Assembly (NCBI RefSeq): GCF_023065955.2
Contig: NW_026623008.1
Coordinates: forward strand, 16,584,501 to 16,648,500
From: Ursus arctos
Lineage: Eukaryota; Chordata; Mammalia; Carnivora; Ursidae
Direction: 5' to 3'
DNA: 64,000 bases
A model generated the notes under the pieces. That model was not told the DNA's origin and made no database searches. It saw only the letters and a list, made by a program, of their open reading frames with translations. This document shows, in pieces, positions 1 to 11,288 of this stretch; the first letter of the stretch is position 1; every line of letters begins with the position of its first letter. The position numbers and the translations under genes were made by a program.

Positions 1-1702
1 AGCCAATCCCCTTAGGACTGCCACAGTCTGCAGCCTGATTTAACGGACTTCCATTGCCGGGTACCTGCCCCCTCTTGCCAAAGAGGGCCTCAGTGGAGGA
101 GTCCAAAGCCTTGTCAGCTCTACCCAGTATGTCACTGGGAACAGATCCATGGGTGGTATTGTCACTGAATGTGCGTGTTGTCTTCTCCACTCTTCCCTTC
201 AACCCGCTCTCAGCACCTGGCTTGGGGGGACCCTTCCACGCTTTACTGTGCTCCTGAGCGGCGGGCGGGTAGCGGCTAAGCACTGGCGGCTGCTCCCTGG
301 ACTTCTTCCCTTCGTTCTGAGAAGAGCCCGGTGCGTATCGGTCTTCAGTTCTCCTTGTCTCCTGAGTCCCACTGTCTGCAGCCGCCCCTACGTTGGAAGC
401 TTTGGCTCCCCTCCTATTGGTGAAACTGGGAGAGGAGACCTGCCTGTTGCCCAGAGAATAGTTTTCATTGTTGAGAGCAAACTCCCTGTTTCGATGCCTC
501 TCCCGCTTATGCTGAGGGGACTGTTCCCGGGGCGCGTGCTTGGACACGGGTGCCTCACTCCCATGCCCTCGCGACTTAGTCCTCTCGTGCCTGCCTTTGC
601 TGGACAGGAAAGCCTCGTCCCCTTCCACCTCCCCATTCTCTAGCTCTTTCTGTTTCCTGATTTGTAGCTTTACCTCCTCCAGCTGGCTGGCTAAGAGTTT
701 GTTCTTATTTTGCTCACTTAGGTAATTATCCTGAAGATCATTATTTTTGGCCCTCATTTTCTTAAGTTCTTCTTCCAAAAATTCAAAATGTTTGATTTGT
801 GTCTTAAGTTTCTCAATCTCTTGGTTAAGGTCTTTAACTTTGTTGTCTTCCTGATTTCGGTTCTTTTCATTTTCTGATTTGTTTCTTGTTTCGTTCTCTA
901 CCTGCTTTAGGTAGTCCAGAGTGCCCTTCCTTCTTGATTCTTTGCACGGCAGTGTGGAGGAGATCCCGTCCTCAATCCGTAGGTCACTCCTTTCCAGAAG
1001 GTTAGAAGCGTTCCTTGTGTAATCTCGGTTCATTTTTTTGTTCTGCTCCAGTTTCTGAGTGAGCTCTTTTATCAGTTTCTCATTTTCTTTCTCCTTTTCA
1101 TTCAAGTATTTTCTCTCACTTACAAAGCTCAGAGTTAATGATTTCAGCTTTTCTAACTCTGACACTAAACTCTGCTCAGTTTTATCCAGGCGGTCCTCGG
1201 AAGATTCCAGTTCTTTCACTTTGACCCTGAGCATTTCCAGCTCAGAGGAGATCTTCTTTGTCAGGTTTCTCTCCTCATTCAGACTCAGACAGAGTTGGGT
1301 ACAGTCATTCTTACTCCTGCCGAAGGCCTCCTCCAGCTTCTCCAGTTCGGCCATTCGTTTCTGAAGCCGCTCAATCTCAGATTTCAGCTCCCGGGTGAGG
1401 TTTTCTTCCTCTTCGAGCTTCTCCTTCATCAGCTGACACAGGTCCTCTGCTCTCTTAATTTCCTCATCCTTGCCTTCGATTCTCAGCACCCGCTGGCGCA
1501 GCCCTTCAATCTCCGCCAGCATGCTGGAGTTGCTGCCTTCTGCCTGAATCACCTTGTCCTGGAGATCCAGGAGCTCGTCCTCTGCTTTCTGGAGGTTTTT
1601 TGTGGCTTCCTCCAACTCATCGAGGCGGCGGCTTAGACTCTGTAACTTAAACCGCAGGTGGCGGCTAGAGGCGGTCTCCTTGTAGCTTGTAAATTCAGCC
1701 AT
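1..1702 (-). CDS. LUZP1: LUZP1, leucine zipper protein 1, N-terminal 567 residues (partial, runs off left edge)
   Basis: Reading the minus strand from the ATG at 1702-1700 gives 567 codons without a stop. The protein opens [20 protein letters not shown], which I recognise as LUZP1. Human LUZP1 is about 1,076 residues, so roughly half is here. Residues ~17-235 are a near-continuous charged coiled coil with leucine heptads. A second coil covers ~262-358, followed by a basic, Ser/Pro-rich, probably disordered region. The start sits in GACATGG (purine at -3, G at +4). Known for the family: LUZP1 binds and stabilises actin, associates with filamin A, centrosomes and the ciliary base, and limits ciliogenesis. 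Nothing is broken: no frameshift or premature stop, and a real splice acceptor lies upstream, so this is the gene and not a retrocopy. The rest of the coding region lies beyond position 1. Confidence 0.96.
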   Translation of the reverse strand, partial: MAEFTSYKETASSRHLRFKLQSLSRRLDELEEATKNLQKAEDELLDLQDKVIQAEGSNSSMLAEIEGLRQRVLRIEGKDEEIKRAEDLCQLMKEKLEEEENLTRELKSEIERLQKRMAELEKLEEAFGRSKNDCTQLCLSLNEERNLTKKISSELEMLRVKVKELESSEDRLDKTEQSLVSELEKLKSLTLSFVSERKYLNEKEKENEKLIKELTQKLEQNKKMNRDYTRNASNLLERSDLRIEDGISSTLPCKESRRKGTLDYLKQVENETRNKSENEKNRNQEDNKVKDLNQEIEKLKTQIKHFEFLEEELKKMRAKNNDLQDNYLSEQNKNKLLASQLEEVKLQIRKQKELENGEVEGDEAFLSSKGRHERTKSRGHGSEAPVSKHAPREQSPQHKRERHRNREFALNNENYSLGNRQVSSPSFTNRRGAKASNVGAAADSGTQETRRTEDRYAPGSSQNEGKKSREQPPVLSRYPPAAQEHSKAWKGPPKPGAESGLKGRVEKTTRTFSDNTTHGSVPSDILGRADKALDSSTEALFGKRGQVPGNGSPLNQAADCGSPKGIG

Positions 1703-1736
1703 GTCTACTGCCAGCCGTGTGGGCTCCTACCGGCAT
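1695..1736 (-). promoter_or_regulatory. uORF 2 overlapping the LUZP1 start codon
   Basis: The ATG at 1736-1734 is in a weak context (T at -3, C at +4). It reads 13 codons in the +1 frame and stops at a TGA (1697-1695) lying inside the second and third codons of LUZP1. Ribosomes using it would pass the true start and end just beyond it. Confidence 0.55.
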
Positions 1737-1820
1737 GCAGTTCCACTCGAGGGGATGAGAAATGGTTACCTTTCTCTTGGCATCCACAACCTTCTTTGGC
1801 AGCTGGAGACCATTATCAGG
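1703..1820 (-). other. LUZP1: LUZP1 5' leader part of the coding exon
   Basis: These 118 bases lie between the inferred splice acceptor and the start codon. They hold three upstream ATGs. Two share a frame and form a 15-codon uORF (1813-1766). The third opens a 13-codon uORF that overlaps the main start. The exon boundary is inferred from the splice signal, not from a transcript. Confidence 0.8.
1766..1813 (-). promoter_or_regulatory. uORF 1 in the LUZP1 leader
   Basis: The ATG at 1813-1811 has A at -3 and G at +4. It is followed by 15 sense codons and a TAA at 1768-1766, 63 bases before the LUZP1 ATG. The strong context suggests it could be translated and dampen LUZP1 initiation. That effect is inferred. 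Confidence 0.6.
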
Positions 1821-1850
1821 CTACAGAAGGAAAGCAGAAAGCATGTCAGG
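1821..1850 (-). other. LUZP1: 3' splice site of the LUZP1 coding exon
   Basis: On the minus strand a pyrimidine-rich tract, TTTCTGCTTTCCTTCTGTAG, ends with its AG at 1822-1821. A branch-point-like CTGAC lies about 24 bases upstream (1849-1845). Spacing and composition are typical of a strong mammalian acceptor. It marks the main exon as spliced to an upstream 5'UTR exon. Confidence 0.82.
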
Positions 1851-1894
1851 CGCAAATCTAACGTCTCTACTTCAGCTCCCAGTTGTTTTAATTC

Positions 1895-1940
1895 TTGTGC
1901 CTAGAACCCAGCAGGTGCTCAGATGTGCTGAATGAATGAA
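1895..1940 (+). repeat. L2 3' end fragment
   Basis: It resembles the L2 terminus (CCTAGAACCCAGCAGGTGCTCA, then a GAATGAATGAA tail). It is short and diverged. Confidence 0.45.
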
Positions 1941-2089
1941 TTTTAAAAATCCTGCAGGAAAACACTAGTGTTTCATGACTGATACTGAGGTGATTATCTA
2001 GTTTCATCCTAATAAAGAATGCTACCAGTGGCCGCGTGGCAAAAAGACACAGAGGAATGCCTCATTTCTCATCTTCACCGTGAGCCACC

Positions 2090-2240
2090 TACATAATCTC
2101 AGGAGTGTCCTTATGTTTCTGCAAATCATTAAATAAACAGCTTCAGTTTTACTCAGTTGTAAATGGGTATAATGATCCCTACCATATCTCTCCCCATTAT
2201 TGTTCTGAAATAATGCATAGAAAGCTCTTGGTAACAAAGC
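2090..2240 (+). repeat. MIR fragment
   Basis: It follows the MIR 3' half: cagttttact, a TTGTAAATGGG-like block, then an ATAATG and a repeat-style end near 2240. Confidence 0.55.
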
Positions 2241-2259
2241 AGTAAATAATCATACAATT

Positions 2260-2640
2260 GTTCAGAACTATGACAGCTTCAGAGAAAGAAAGAGATTAGT
2301 GAAAAAGAAAATCACCTCACTGACATTAGGGAGATAACAGGACCTAGGCTCTGTGAAGGGAGAAAGAAAAGGTTATACCCCTAGAGAACTGATCATTTGG
2401 GGCATGCCTTCACTTGAGTTCTGAGCTCAAATTGACACTGCTTTGAGTGTTCTGGTATCACCTTGTCCTCACTGAGAATCTAAAGTGGTCTCAGCCTGGT
2501 AAAATCCCTGGGAAACCTACCAGAGGTTAACAAAAAAATTCTGGAGAGATACACTTTCTACCCAGGTCACACAAGAGTCCCAAAGATAAAGTCCTGCTGA
2601 ACCTTGGGTTTACAATTCTAAATTACAAAACACATAAGGA
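2260..2640. other. Unassigned intron sequence
   Basis: Ordinary single-copy-looking DNA. I see no gene or repeat. Confidence 0.5.
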
Positions 2641-2822
2641 GGGGCACCTGGGTGGCTCAGTCAGTTAAGCATCTACCTTCGGCTCAGGCCATGATCCCAG
2701 GGTCCTGGGATCGAGCCCTCCATCAGTCTCCCTGCTCAGTGGGGAGCCTGCTTCTCCCTCTCCCTCTGTCCCCCATTCATGCTCGCTCGCTCTCTCTCTC
2801 ACAAATAAATAAAATCTTAAAA
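2641..2822 (+). mobile_element. Can-SINE, full length
   Basis: tRNA-like head (GGGGCACCTGGGTGGCTCAG), CT-rich middle and AATAAATAAAATCTT tail. The A/C-rich flanks share an ACACAAGGA-like direct repeat. Confidence 0.95.
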
Positions 2823-3119
2823 CATACACACAAACACAAGGACCACTATTTTACTATGACTGAACAAAGGCTATACAAAGAAGAACCAAAGTTCGTAAGA
2901 CTGAGCCCATATTAAGCACATTCTAATGTTTAAAGTCATAAAAGGAATCCAAACCCAGAGATAAGAAAAAGATGGTATCAACTAAGATCAGAAGATTTTT
3001 TAATTAACCAAAAAGAATCACTAGAAATAGAAAAATGGCATATTAGATGCAAATGAAGAGATACAGTGGTTGAGAAGAGATATAAGCAGATTACAAAGGG
3101 CAGCACAAACTTAAAAAGA

Positions 3120-3317
3120 TTTTTTTTTTAAAGATTTTATTTATTTAGTTGACAGAGAGAGACAGCCAGCGAGAGAGGGAACACAAGCAGGGGGAGTGGG
3201 AGGGGAAGAAGCAGGCTCCTAGCGGAGGAGCCTGATGTGGGGCTCGATCCCACAACGCCGGGATCACGCCCTGAGCCGAAGGCAGATGATTTACCACTGT
3301 GCCACCCAGGCGCCCCT
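3120..3317 (-). mobile_element. Can-SINE, full length, minus
   Basis: Starts with the T-rich complement of the tail and ends CACCCAGGCGCCCC. It is flanked by direct repeats of TAAAAAGATTTT type. The GACAGCCAGCGAGAGAGGG subtype looks young. Confidence 0.95.
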
Positions 3318-3338
3318 AAAAAGATTTTATAAAAGAAA

Positions 3339-3412
3339 GGGCACCTGGGTGGCTCAGACAGTTAAGCACCTGACTCTTGATTTCAGTTCAGGTCTTGATC
3401 TCAGACCCTTTC
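3339..3412 (+). mobile_element. Can-SINE head fragment
   Basis: Only the tRNA-like head is present; it breaks off after GATCTCAGACCC. Confidence 0.8.
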
Positions 3413-3479
3413 AGAACAAAAAAAGGAAAACATAAACCTAAGTGTTTATTATTAACAGACCTTCACTGAAAAAGCTGTT

Positions 3480-3673
3480 TATGGGTGGCTCAGTTGGTTA
3501 AGCGTCAGACTCTTGATTCTGGCTCAGGTCATGATCTCAGGGTCGTGGGATCAAGCCTCACTTTGGGTAACATGCTCAACGGGGAGTCTGCTTGAGATTC
3601 TCTCGCTCCCCTTCTCCCTCTGCCCCTCCCCTGCTCTCTCTCTCTCACATAAACTAATAAATCTTTTAAAAAA
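3480..3673 (+). mobile_element. Can-SINE, 5' end slightly truncated
   Basis: Begins in the head at ATGGGTGGCTCAGTTGG and keeps the CT middle and an AATAAATCTTTT tail. Confidence 0.92.
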
Positions 3674-3674
3674 T

Positions 3675-6600
3675 ATATAATGATTAAAGTAATGATTAAA
3701 AGTAAAGGGATGGAGAAAGATCTGCCAAGCTAACTAATCAAAAGGACGTTGGAGTAGCTCCATTAATTTCAATCAGCAGATTTTAGAGCAAGTGAACTTA
3801 TCAGGGGTAAAGACATGATAAAGGAGTCTCAATTTTCCAAGAAGACATAACAATCCTTAATGTATATGCACTTAACACAATGGGGCATCAAAATATGTGA
3901 GGCATAAACTTACAGACTTGCAAAAAGAAAGAGATGAAACCACTACCATAGATGGAGACTTCAAGATTTGTGGGGTGTACCAAAAGCAATGCTTAGAGGC
4001 ATATATAGCATTGAATGCATATATCAGGAAAGAAAAAGGATCCACAATCAATAAGCTAAGCTTTCATCCTTGGCAATTAGAAAAAGAAAAGCAAATTAAA
4101 ACCGAAGTAAACTGAAGAAAAGTAAAATTGAAACAGTAATCAACTGGTTCTTTGAAAAGATCGGCAAAATCAGTAAGCCTCTAGCCAATGAAGAAAAAAA
4201 GAAGATAAAAATTATTAATACCAGCAGTTAAAGAGGGGATAGCACTACAGACCCCATGGACATTAAAAGGATAATAAAGGATCATGAACAACTCTGTACC
4301 CACAAATCTGATAACCTAGATGAAATGGACCAATTGCTTGAAAGATATAATATGCCAGAATTCACACAAGAAGGAAATAGGTCATCTGAATAGGACTATA
4401 CATTTACGAGATGGAATCAATAATTAATAACCTTCAAAAACAGGAAACACACCAGGCCCGGATGGGTTCACTAGTAACTGTAAAATACATTTAAAAAGTA
4501 ATTATGCCAATTATACAATTTTCTGCAAACTCTTCCGGAAGTTAGAAGCAGAGAAAATACTCCCTAAATCATTCTATGAGGACAGCATTACCCTAACACC
4601 AAAACTAGACAAAGACATTACAAGAAAAAGAAAACTACAGACAAAGATCTCTCATGAACACAGATGTAAAAATCTTCAACAAAATGTTAGAAATCTAATC
4701 CAGCAATGTATAAATAGAATTTCAGACCATGACCATGTGGGATTTATCCCAATACAAAACTGGCCCAACATTCAAAAATCAATTAATGTAATCCAGCATA
4801 TTAATAGACTAAAGAAAAATCAATGATCTTATCAAAAATTACAGACAAAGCATTTGACAAAATCCAATACCATTCATGATAAAACTCTCAGCAAACTAGG
4901 AATAGAGGGGAACTTCCTCAAACTGATTTAAAAAAAAAAAAAATCTATAGCAAGGCTGCAAAATACAAAGTTAACATACAAAAGTCCGTTGCTTTCCCAT
5001 ATACCAGCAATGAACAAGTGGAATTTGAAGTTAAAAACACAATAGCATTTAGAAAACACACACAAAATACCATTTACATTAGCACCCACCCCCCAAAAAA
5101 GAATGACGTAAGTATAAATTAACAAAATATGTGCAAGATCTACACAAGGAAAACTATAAAACTGATGCACCAAAGACGGATAAGCCAATGAAGAGATACT
5201 CCATGTTCATGCATAGGAAGACTCAGCATTATCCAAATGTTAATTCTTCCCAACTTGACCTATAGATTCAATGTAATCCCAATTGAAATCTCAGCAAATT
5301 ATTTTGTGGATATCAACAAACGGATTGTAAAGTTTGTATGGAAAGGCAAAAGACCCAAAGAGCCAAAGCATACTGAAGAACAAAGTTGGAAGACCGACAC
5401 TATCTGACCTCAAGACTTACTGTAAAACTGCAGTATTCAAGAGCCCAGAAATAGATCTACATTAGCATAGTCAATTGATCTTTGACAAAGAAGCAAAGAC
5501 AATCCAATGAAGCAAAGATAGTCTTTTCACCAAATGGTGCTGGAACAAATGGACATCCATATGCAAATCGATGAATCTAGAACGAGATCTTACATTCTTC
5601 AAAAATATTAACTCAAAATGGGTCACAGACCTAAAAGTAAAACATAAAACTATCAAATGCATAGAAGGTAACATAGGAGAAAACTTCGATGACCTTGGGT
5701 ATGGTATGGTGATGATTTTTTAGCTAGAACACCAAAGGTGTGATCCATGAAAGAAATAACTGGTAAACTGGACTCCACTAAATTAAAAACTTCTACTCAG
5801 CAAAAGACAATGTCAAAAAAAATAAGAAGACAAGTTACACATTGGGGAAAAATATTTGCAAAAGACCCATTTGATAAAGGAGTATAAACAAAATACAAAG
5901 AACCTTTAAAGCTCACCAATAAGAACCTGATTAAAAAATGGGCCATCCCAAAGATTTCACCAGAGAATATACACAGGTACCAAGAAAATACTCTCGATAT
6001 GGCATATGGCAGTTACGAATAGAGCTCATCAGGAACACGAAGCAATGGGGAGATACCACTATACACCTATGAGAACGGCCAAAATCTGGAACGCTGACAC
6101 CACCACATGCTAGGTGAGGATGTGGAACGACAGAAATTCCCACTGCTAGTGGGAATACAAAATGATACAGCTACCTTCAAAGGCAGTTTGGTGATTTCTT
6201 ACAACTAAACATACTCTCACGATACACGATGCAGCAACAGCACTCCTTGGTATTTACCCAGAGGAGGAAAAACTGCATGCAGAGGTTTCTAGGAGCTCTA
6301 TTCCTAACTGCCAGCGCTTGGAAGCAACCAAGACGCCCTTCAGTGGGCGAACGGATAAACAAACTGTGGTCCATCCAGACAATGGAATATTATTTGGCTA
6401 AAAAGAAAGGAGCTACCAAGCCATGAAAAGACATGGATGCGGGAAGCTCAAAAGTAAAAGACACCAATAAGAAAAGGCTACATACTATGTGATCCCAACT
6501 ACACGACACTCTGGAAAAGGCAAAACTGTGTAAACTATAGAAACAATAAAAAGATCAGGAGTTAGAAAGGGATAAGGAGAGTGAATTTGTAGGGCAATAA

Positions 6601-6885
6601 AGCTACGTGCCTGATAACTGTACCAATGAACACATCTCATAAATCTGTCCAGACTCAGAGACTGTATAACACACCAAGAATGAACTATAATGTAAACCAT
6701 GGACTTTGGGTGATAATGATGTGTCAGTGTGGGTTCATCAGTTGTAACAAATGTTCCCCTCTGGTCAGGTATACAGATAATGAGGAGGCAGGTGTGGAGG
6801 CAGGAGGTATATGGGAAATCTCTACCTTCTGCTCAATTTTGCTGTAAATGTAAAAGTGCTCTTTAAAAAAATTTAAGTTCAATAG
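3675..6885 (+). mobile_element. L1M LINE, 5'-truncated: ORF2 remnant plus 3'UTR
   Basis: Long stretches follow L1 ORF2, including the late part with the 'tggaagcaacc...cagtgggcgaacggataaac' region near 6320-6360. A mammalian L1M-type 3'UTR follows, with the GACTTTGGGTGATAATGATG block at 6701-6723. Many stops and internal deletions (e.g. near 3955-4015) break the ORF, so the copy is dead. The 3' end is a short A-rich tail near 6865-6880. Subfamily (L1MA/L1MB-like) not resolved. Confidence 0.9.
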
Positions 6886-7254
6886 ACAGACAAACAAGCC
6901 TGGGGGGGGTGGTGCTGAGAGGGGGTTGCAATTTTAAACAGGGTAATTAGGGTAGGCCTCAAGGTGACACCTAGGTAGAGACTTGAAGGAAGCAAAGAAG
7001 AATATTTCGAGAACATTCTAGGCAGAGAAGATTAAAAACTGACTACTAAAAAAGCATACTTAATGTATTCAAGGAACAGGGACAGCATGGCTGCTGGAGA
7101 TGAGGGAACAAAAGGAGAGTAGTGAGAGACGGAGTCAAAGAGGAAGTGCGGGCACCTTGTAGGCCCCAGGGAGGACTCTGATTTCTCGTCTAAGAAAGGG
7201 AAGCCCATCCAAAGGTTTGAGCAGAGGAATAACATACTCTAACTTGGATTTAAA

Positions 7255-7465
7255 GTTAATACAGTCCAATTTGGACTATATCATTTCACTTATATGTAGT
7301 TGAAAAACAGGCAAAAACTAATCCACGGTGATCGTGGCTACCTCGGAGGAGACCGTGACGAGGAGGAGACTGCTGGGGGATGTTCTATGGATGGCAGATT
7401 CCTGCCATCAAGCTATATGACTTAAGGATTGTACACCCTATATTTTATCTCAATAACAAAAAATA
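7255..7465 (+). mobile_element. L1M 3' end inserted in L2
   Basis: Matches an old L1 3'UTR (TATCATTTCACTTATATGTA start; TTGTACACCCTATATTTTAT near the end) and ends in an A-rich run at about 7458. Confidence 0.65.
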
Positions 7466-7706
7466 GAGACAGACGACCTGTAAAACAAGACACAGCCTGA
7501 TATGACTGCTGTGCTCAAAACAGACCACAGAGGTTAAGGGTGAGAGCAGTAATCCAGGCAAAAAGCAGTTGTGGCCTGGCCCAGGAGAGCAGTCACACAC
7601 ATGGTAAGAAGTGGTCCGACTCTGGCCACTTGAAAGGAGAATCACGGCACTTGCTCTTGGATCGCATGTGAGGTGTGAGACAAGGGGATTAAGAATGACT
7701 CCGAGG

Positions 7707-7904
7707 GGGGCACCTGGGGGGCGCAGTCAGTTAAGCATCCAACTCTTGGTTTCAGCTCAGGTCATGATCTCAGGGTCATGAGATGAAGCCTCACATCAGA
7801 GTCCGCGCTCAGCGCAGTCTATTCTCTCTCCTTCTGCCCCTCCTCCTTATGCTTACTCTAAAATAAATCAGTCTTGAAAATAAAATAAAAGCTCTTTAAA
7901 AAAG
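7707..7904 (+). mobile_element. Can-SINE in L2
   Basis: GGGGGCACCTGGGGGGCGCAG head and an AAATAAATCAG tail. The flanking AATGACTCCGAGGG at both ends is the target-site duplication. Confidence 0.95.
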
Positions 7905-8204
7905 AAATAATGACTCCGAGGGTTTTGGTCTGAATTTGTAGAAGGACTGAGTTGTTATCAATTCAAACAGGGATGCCTGACTATAGAGCAGTGTGAGAAG
8001 GAAGATCGAATTCGGTCTGGGGCATACTAGTTACGAAATATGAATTAGTCATCCAAATGGAGATATTCAAGAGGCCGTCTGAATATACAAGGCTAGATTT
8101 CAGGAGAGAACGTGAGCTTGAAAGACAGGAGCTGGTCATCAGAGAGGGATCTATCTCTAGATAGATCCAAGGGGCTGCAGTAATGGAGAATGTCGAAAAC
8201 TAAG

Positions 8205-8500
8205 GTATGAAGAGGTGGAGCACGGATTTTAAGGGCAGTGAAACTACTCTATGACACTCTGATGGTGGATACGTGTCATTATACATTTGTCCAAACCCAC
8301 TGAATGTACACCATCAAGAGCGAACCGTAACATAAACTACAGACTCTGGGTGCTTACGGCGTGAGCGTGTAGGTCAACTGTAACATGTACCACTCTGGTG
8401 AGGAATGCTGGCAATGGGGAAGGCAGGCGGGCAGGGAGTATATGGGAAGTCTCTTCCCCTCAATTCTTCTGTGAACCAAAAAATACTCTAAAATAGTCTT
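8205..8500 (+). mobile_element. L1M 3'UTR fragment
   Basis: Contains GTCATTATACATTTGTCCAA and a TGTACCACTCTGGTG block, both shared with the 3'UTR of the L1 at 3675-6885. It is an independent 3' fragment. Confidence 0.85.
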
Positions 8501-8507
8501 TTTCCTT

Positions 8508-8616
8508 TTTAAAAATATTTTATTTTTTTTAATCTCTACACCCACATGGGGCTCCAACTTGCAACCTCAAGATCAAGAGTCGCGTGTTCCACTGACCGAG
8601 CCAGCCGGGCGCCCCC
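8508..8616 (-). mobile_element. Older Can-SINE without CT middle, minus
   Basis: tRNA-like head only, ending GAGCCAGCCGGGCGCCCC, joined directly to a TATTTTATTTTTTTTAA tail. Confidence 0.8.
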
Positions 8617-8634
8617 AAGAGAGTTTTTGTTTTG

Positions 8635-8818
8635 TTTTTTAAGATTTTATTTATTTGAGAGAGAGCAAGAGAGAAAGCACAAGCGGGAGGTGGGGGGGGT
8701 GCAGCAGGCTGAGGGAAAGGGAGAACCACCCAACATGGGGCTCAATCCCAGGACCCCAAGACCATGACCTGAGCTGAGAGCAGAGGCTTAACGGACTGAG
8801 CCACCCAGGTGCCGCCCC
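8635..8818 (-). mobile_element. Can-SINE, minus
   Basis: AAGATTTTATTTATTTGAGAG start and GAGCCACCCAGGTGCCGCCCC end. It lies next to the older SINE in the same orientation. Confidence 0.93.
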
Positions 8819-8859
8819 AGATAGTCTTAATAAAAAAACAAAAATAAAAATCCTGAAGT

Positions 8860-9190
8860 TTTTGGTCACAGATGACCATGATCATGGGACTGCTGGGAGC
8901 AGGCATGGGCTAGGAAGATCACTGGAAGAGAGAAATAGCTAGAGGTAAAGGCGCTGCAAGGACCACAGAATTGTACCTTGTGAAAGCACCACAAATTAAC
9001 AGGACCAGAGCTGGAAAGAGTGACATTAAATAAGAAGCTAAAGTCACTGAGAATTCAGAGGCACTTTGAGGGGTTGGGGCACCAGAAGGTGACAGCAGCA
9101 CCAAGGGTGTGGGGTGATGAGGTTAGATTTAAAAGCCAGGCGGAAGGAGTGAGGGAACGTGGTCTGAGCCATAACAGAAGAACAGCTACC
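8860..9190 (-). repeat. Possible further L2 segment, minus
   Basis: Purine-rich text of L2-antisense style (GCTAGGAAGATCACTGGAAG), probably continuous with the L2 at 6940-8180. Not secure. Confidence 0.35.
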
Positions 9191-9199
9191 ACTCGGAAG

Positions 9200-9830
9200 A
9201 GAAGAATCAACTCAACAATGATCCCACAAGAAAACCCAGGGCAAAAGAGAAAGATCTGAGGAAATGCCAAAAGCCACTCGTCTCCAACACCAAGCTCCCT
9301 TCCCCTGGTCGCACTGTAAGCCGCCAGCCGCCAGATGGCGCCCATGCGCGGTCCTAAAAATCGCCAAGGCCGCGGGGGTGCTGGAGCTACAGAGCCTCCC
9401 TCAGCCTCTGGGACTCTGCCCTCTCCCTGGTTGGTCCCCCTATACGCCACTCTGCTTCCTGGGTCCGTCTCTCTCTGTCTTCTCTTTGCTTCTTTTGGTC
9501 TCCTTTCTCTTTTTTATATGCTTCCTCATTCTCAAAAATGGAAGGGAAAAAAAAAACCCACATTTATATATTTAGAAAGAAAAAAAAAACCTTTTCCCTT
9601 CTTCCCATCCACTTTTCCTACTTCGAGTGCCACTCAGCTTTTGGCCTTTTGCTTAGTGGTCCAGTAAAAACAAAAGACACCTGACCAGTTTATACACAGG
9701 GTGAAGGAAATGGGAGCTGAATAAAATAGGGGCCATAAACCCATTTTAAAAGAATCTGTATTGGCTTAACAGTTATAACAAATGATGATGCTTCTACAAA
9801 GTGCTTTAAACAGCTCATCCTCATAAATAT
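9200..9830. other. Non-repetitive intron with a small CpG-rich patch
   Basis: Mostly unassigned. 9310-9380 has locally raised GC and CpG; see the regulatory entry. 9540-9600 is A-rich with two short poly-A runs. Confidence 0.5.
9321..9350 (+). promoter_or_regulatory. CTCF-like site with overlapping YY1/NRF1-like motifs
   Basis: CCGCCAGATGGCGC at 9328-9341 fits the CTCF core CCASYAGRKGGCRS at 13 of 14 positions. ATGGCG within it is the YY1 core, and CCATGCGCGG next to it resembles an NRF1 half-site. Occupancy is unknown. Confidence 0.45.
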
Positions 9831-9834
9831 GCTA

Positions 9835-9927
9835 GAGAGCCATTAAATTGTACACTTTAAAGAGATGAACTCTGATATATAAATTAGATCTCAATAATGC
9901 TGTTTAAAATTAAAAAAAAAAAAAAAA
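9835..9927 (+). mobile_element. L1M 3' tail fragment
   Basis: AATTGTACACTTTAAAGAGA and ATATAAATTAGATCTCAATAA followed by a poly-A run (9911-9927). Confidence 0.7.
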
Positions 9928-10234
9928 ACAGCTTACAGTAACCAAACATTTCCCTCAGCAACTCACTCATACTACAGTTTTCATAAACGAATTCCTTTTC
10001 CAGAGGAGAGAAATGTTAAACTTAGTACAGCCCATCTAGAAATTCTAATTCTGAATCAGTAGAATCCAGAATCCTATTGCTTGTTTATTCATTTGGCTTT
10101 TAGTGCCAATTTTACTGTTCTGTTCAAAACTCGGATATGAACCAGCTAGCAGAGCACAAGAACTGAAAAGCCAAGCCCTTTAACTATCCAGCAAATACTT
10201 ATTGGCGATGTGAAGACAAGGAGCTCTTAACCAC

Positions 10235-10670
10235 TACTCAAAATCCTTTCAAGGTCCTTGCTGCTCTCAGGATGAAGCCCAAAGTCCCCAACGAAGCACG
10301 TGAAGCCCTGAAGGATCTGGCCCTGCCCACCTGGTCAGCCTCCCCTTCAAACGCCGTGTGCGCCCTTGCAGCCCACAAACCTTGCACTCCCTCACCTCCA
10401 GGCCTTTACTAGCTTGACTGGTAATCTTTCTCATTTCTCCAAATCCCACCTTAGTACCTCCCCCTGGAAGCTCCTGGAGCACGTCCCTCCCCAAATCGCA
10501 GGTCAGATCAGGGCCTCTGCTCCTTGCTCTTCCAGTGAGTGCGCTGTACTGGTCCCATCACAGCACACAAGGCAACTTGTTTCTTATTCACCACTGTATT
10601 CTTAGTACCCAGCAGGAAGCTTAGCACATATTTAATGCTTAAAATTCAATGAATGAATGGCTCAACGAGA
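10235..10670 (+). repeat. L2 3' region
   Basis: Shows AGGATGAAGCCCAAAGTCCC, CTGGCCCTGCCCACC, CACTGTATTCTTAGTACC and an ATGAATGAATGG tail, all in the L2 order. Confidence 0.8.
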
Positions 10671-10679
10671 CCCCAATTA

Positions 10680-11270
10680 TTAAATGACTTATCAGACCTT
10701 TGGCACTAACCATTAACACAAAATAGTAAAAATGTCAACAAGCTACTCATGGATTACAAGGGCAAAAACAATTGGCAAGAGCAGATGTGGCCGGCACAGA
10801 TACCAGGCCCTGTGCTGATGCCCTGAATGACTCATCCCAAGCCCAGCGCCACCTGCAGCGTCTCAGTCCCGGCGCTTTTCCCTGTTCCAACACTGCCCCT
10901 TCTGGCTTTCAGGTCTATGCATGGAAACGCGGCATAAATTCAAAACCCCACATCATTCACAGGCTGTCTAACTCTAGTTATTGGACCACGTGTTGGAAAG
11001 AAGAGGAAAAGAAAATCTGGATCTTTTTCCACTCCTCAGAATGGGATTTCAGAGCCAAAATGTAACTCAAAGATCATTTCATCCACTGGTTTTCAAACTG
11101 GGCTCAGCAAATCCCTTCAGGAGTCATCCAGGAGGAAGAGAACAAGGGAGAAGGTTTGACCAGGCTGAGCTTCAGGCTCTTTCATTCACTTCATCAGCCG
11201 AAGCAACTCATATTAGCTTTTTAACATACTGGGTTTCCCCCATATGACAGTAAAGAGTTCCACTGCTTTT
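10680..11270. other. Unassigned intron sequence
   Basis: No gene or repeat recognised. A perfect E-box CACGTG lies near 10988. Confidence 0.5.
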
Positions 11271-11288
11271 ATTTAAAATAAAACCACC

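Larger units (their letters stand above)
6940..8180 (-). repeat. L2 LINE, minus, interrupted by an L1 tail and a Can-SINE
   Basis: The blocks 6940-7255, 7500-7706 and 7915-8180 read as complement of L2. They include the landmark GAGCAGTAATCCAGGCAAAA and the segment GAATGACTCCGAGGG, which is the SINE target. Divergence is high. Confidence 0.65.

Noticed and set aside
149..643. 164-codon plus-strand open frame, with other plus-strand frames at 54-257 and 1059-1636
   Set aside because: They lie antisense to the intact LUZP1 coding sequence and reflect its codon bias.
3897..4115. Small plus-strand protein
   Set aside because: It is a decayed piece of L1 ORF2.
9055..9450. 131-codon minus-strand open frame over the CpG patch
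   Set aside because: No recognisable domain, no splice context, and it starts in L2-like sequence.
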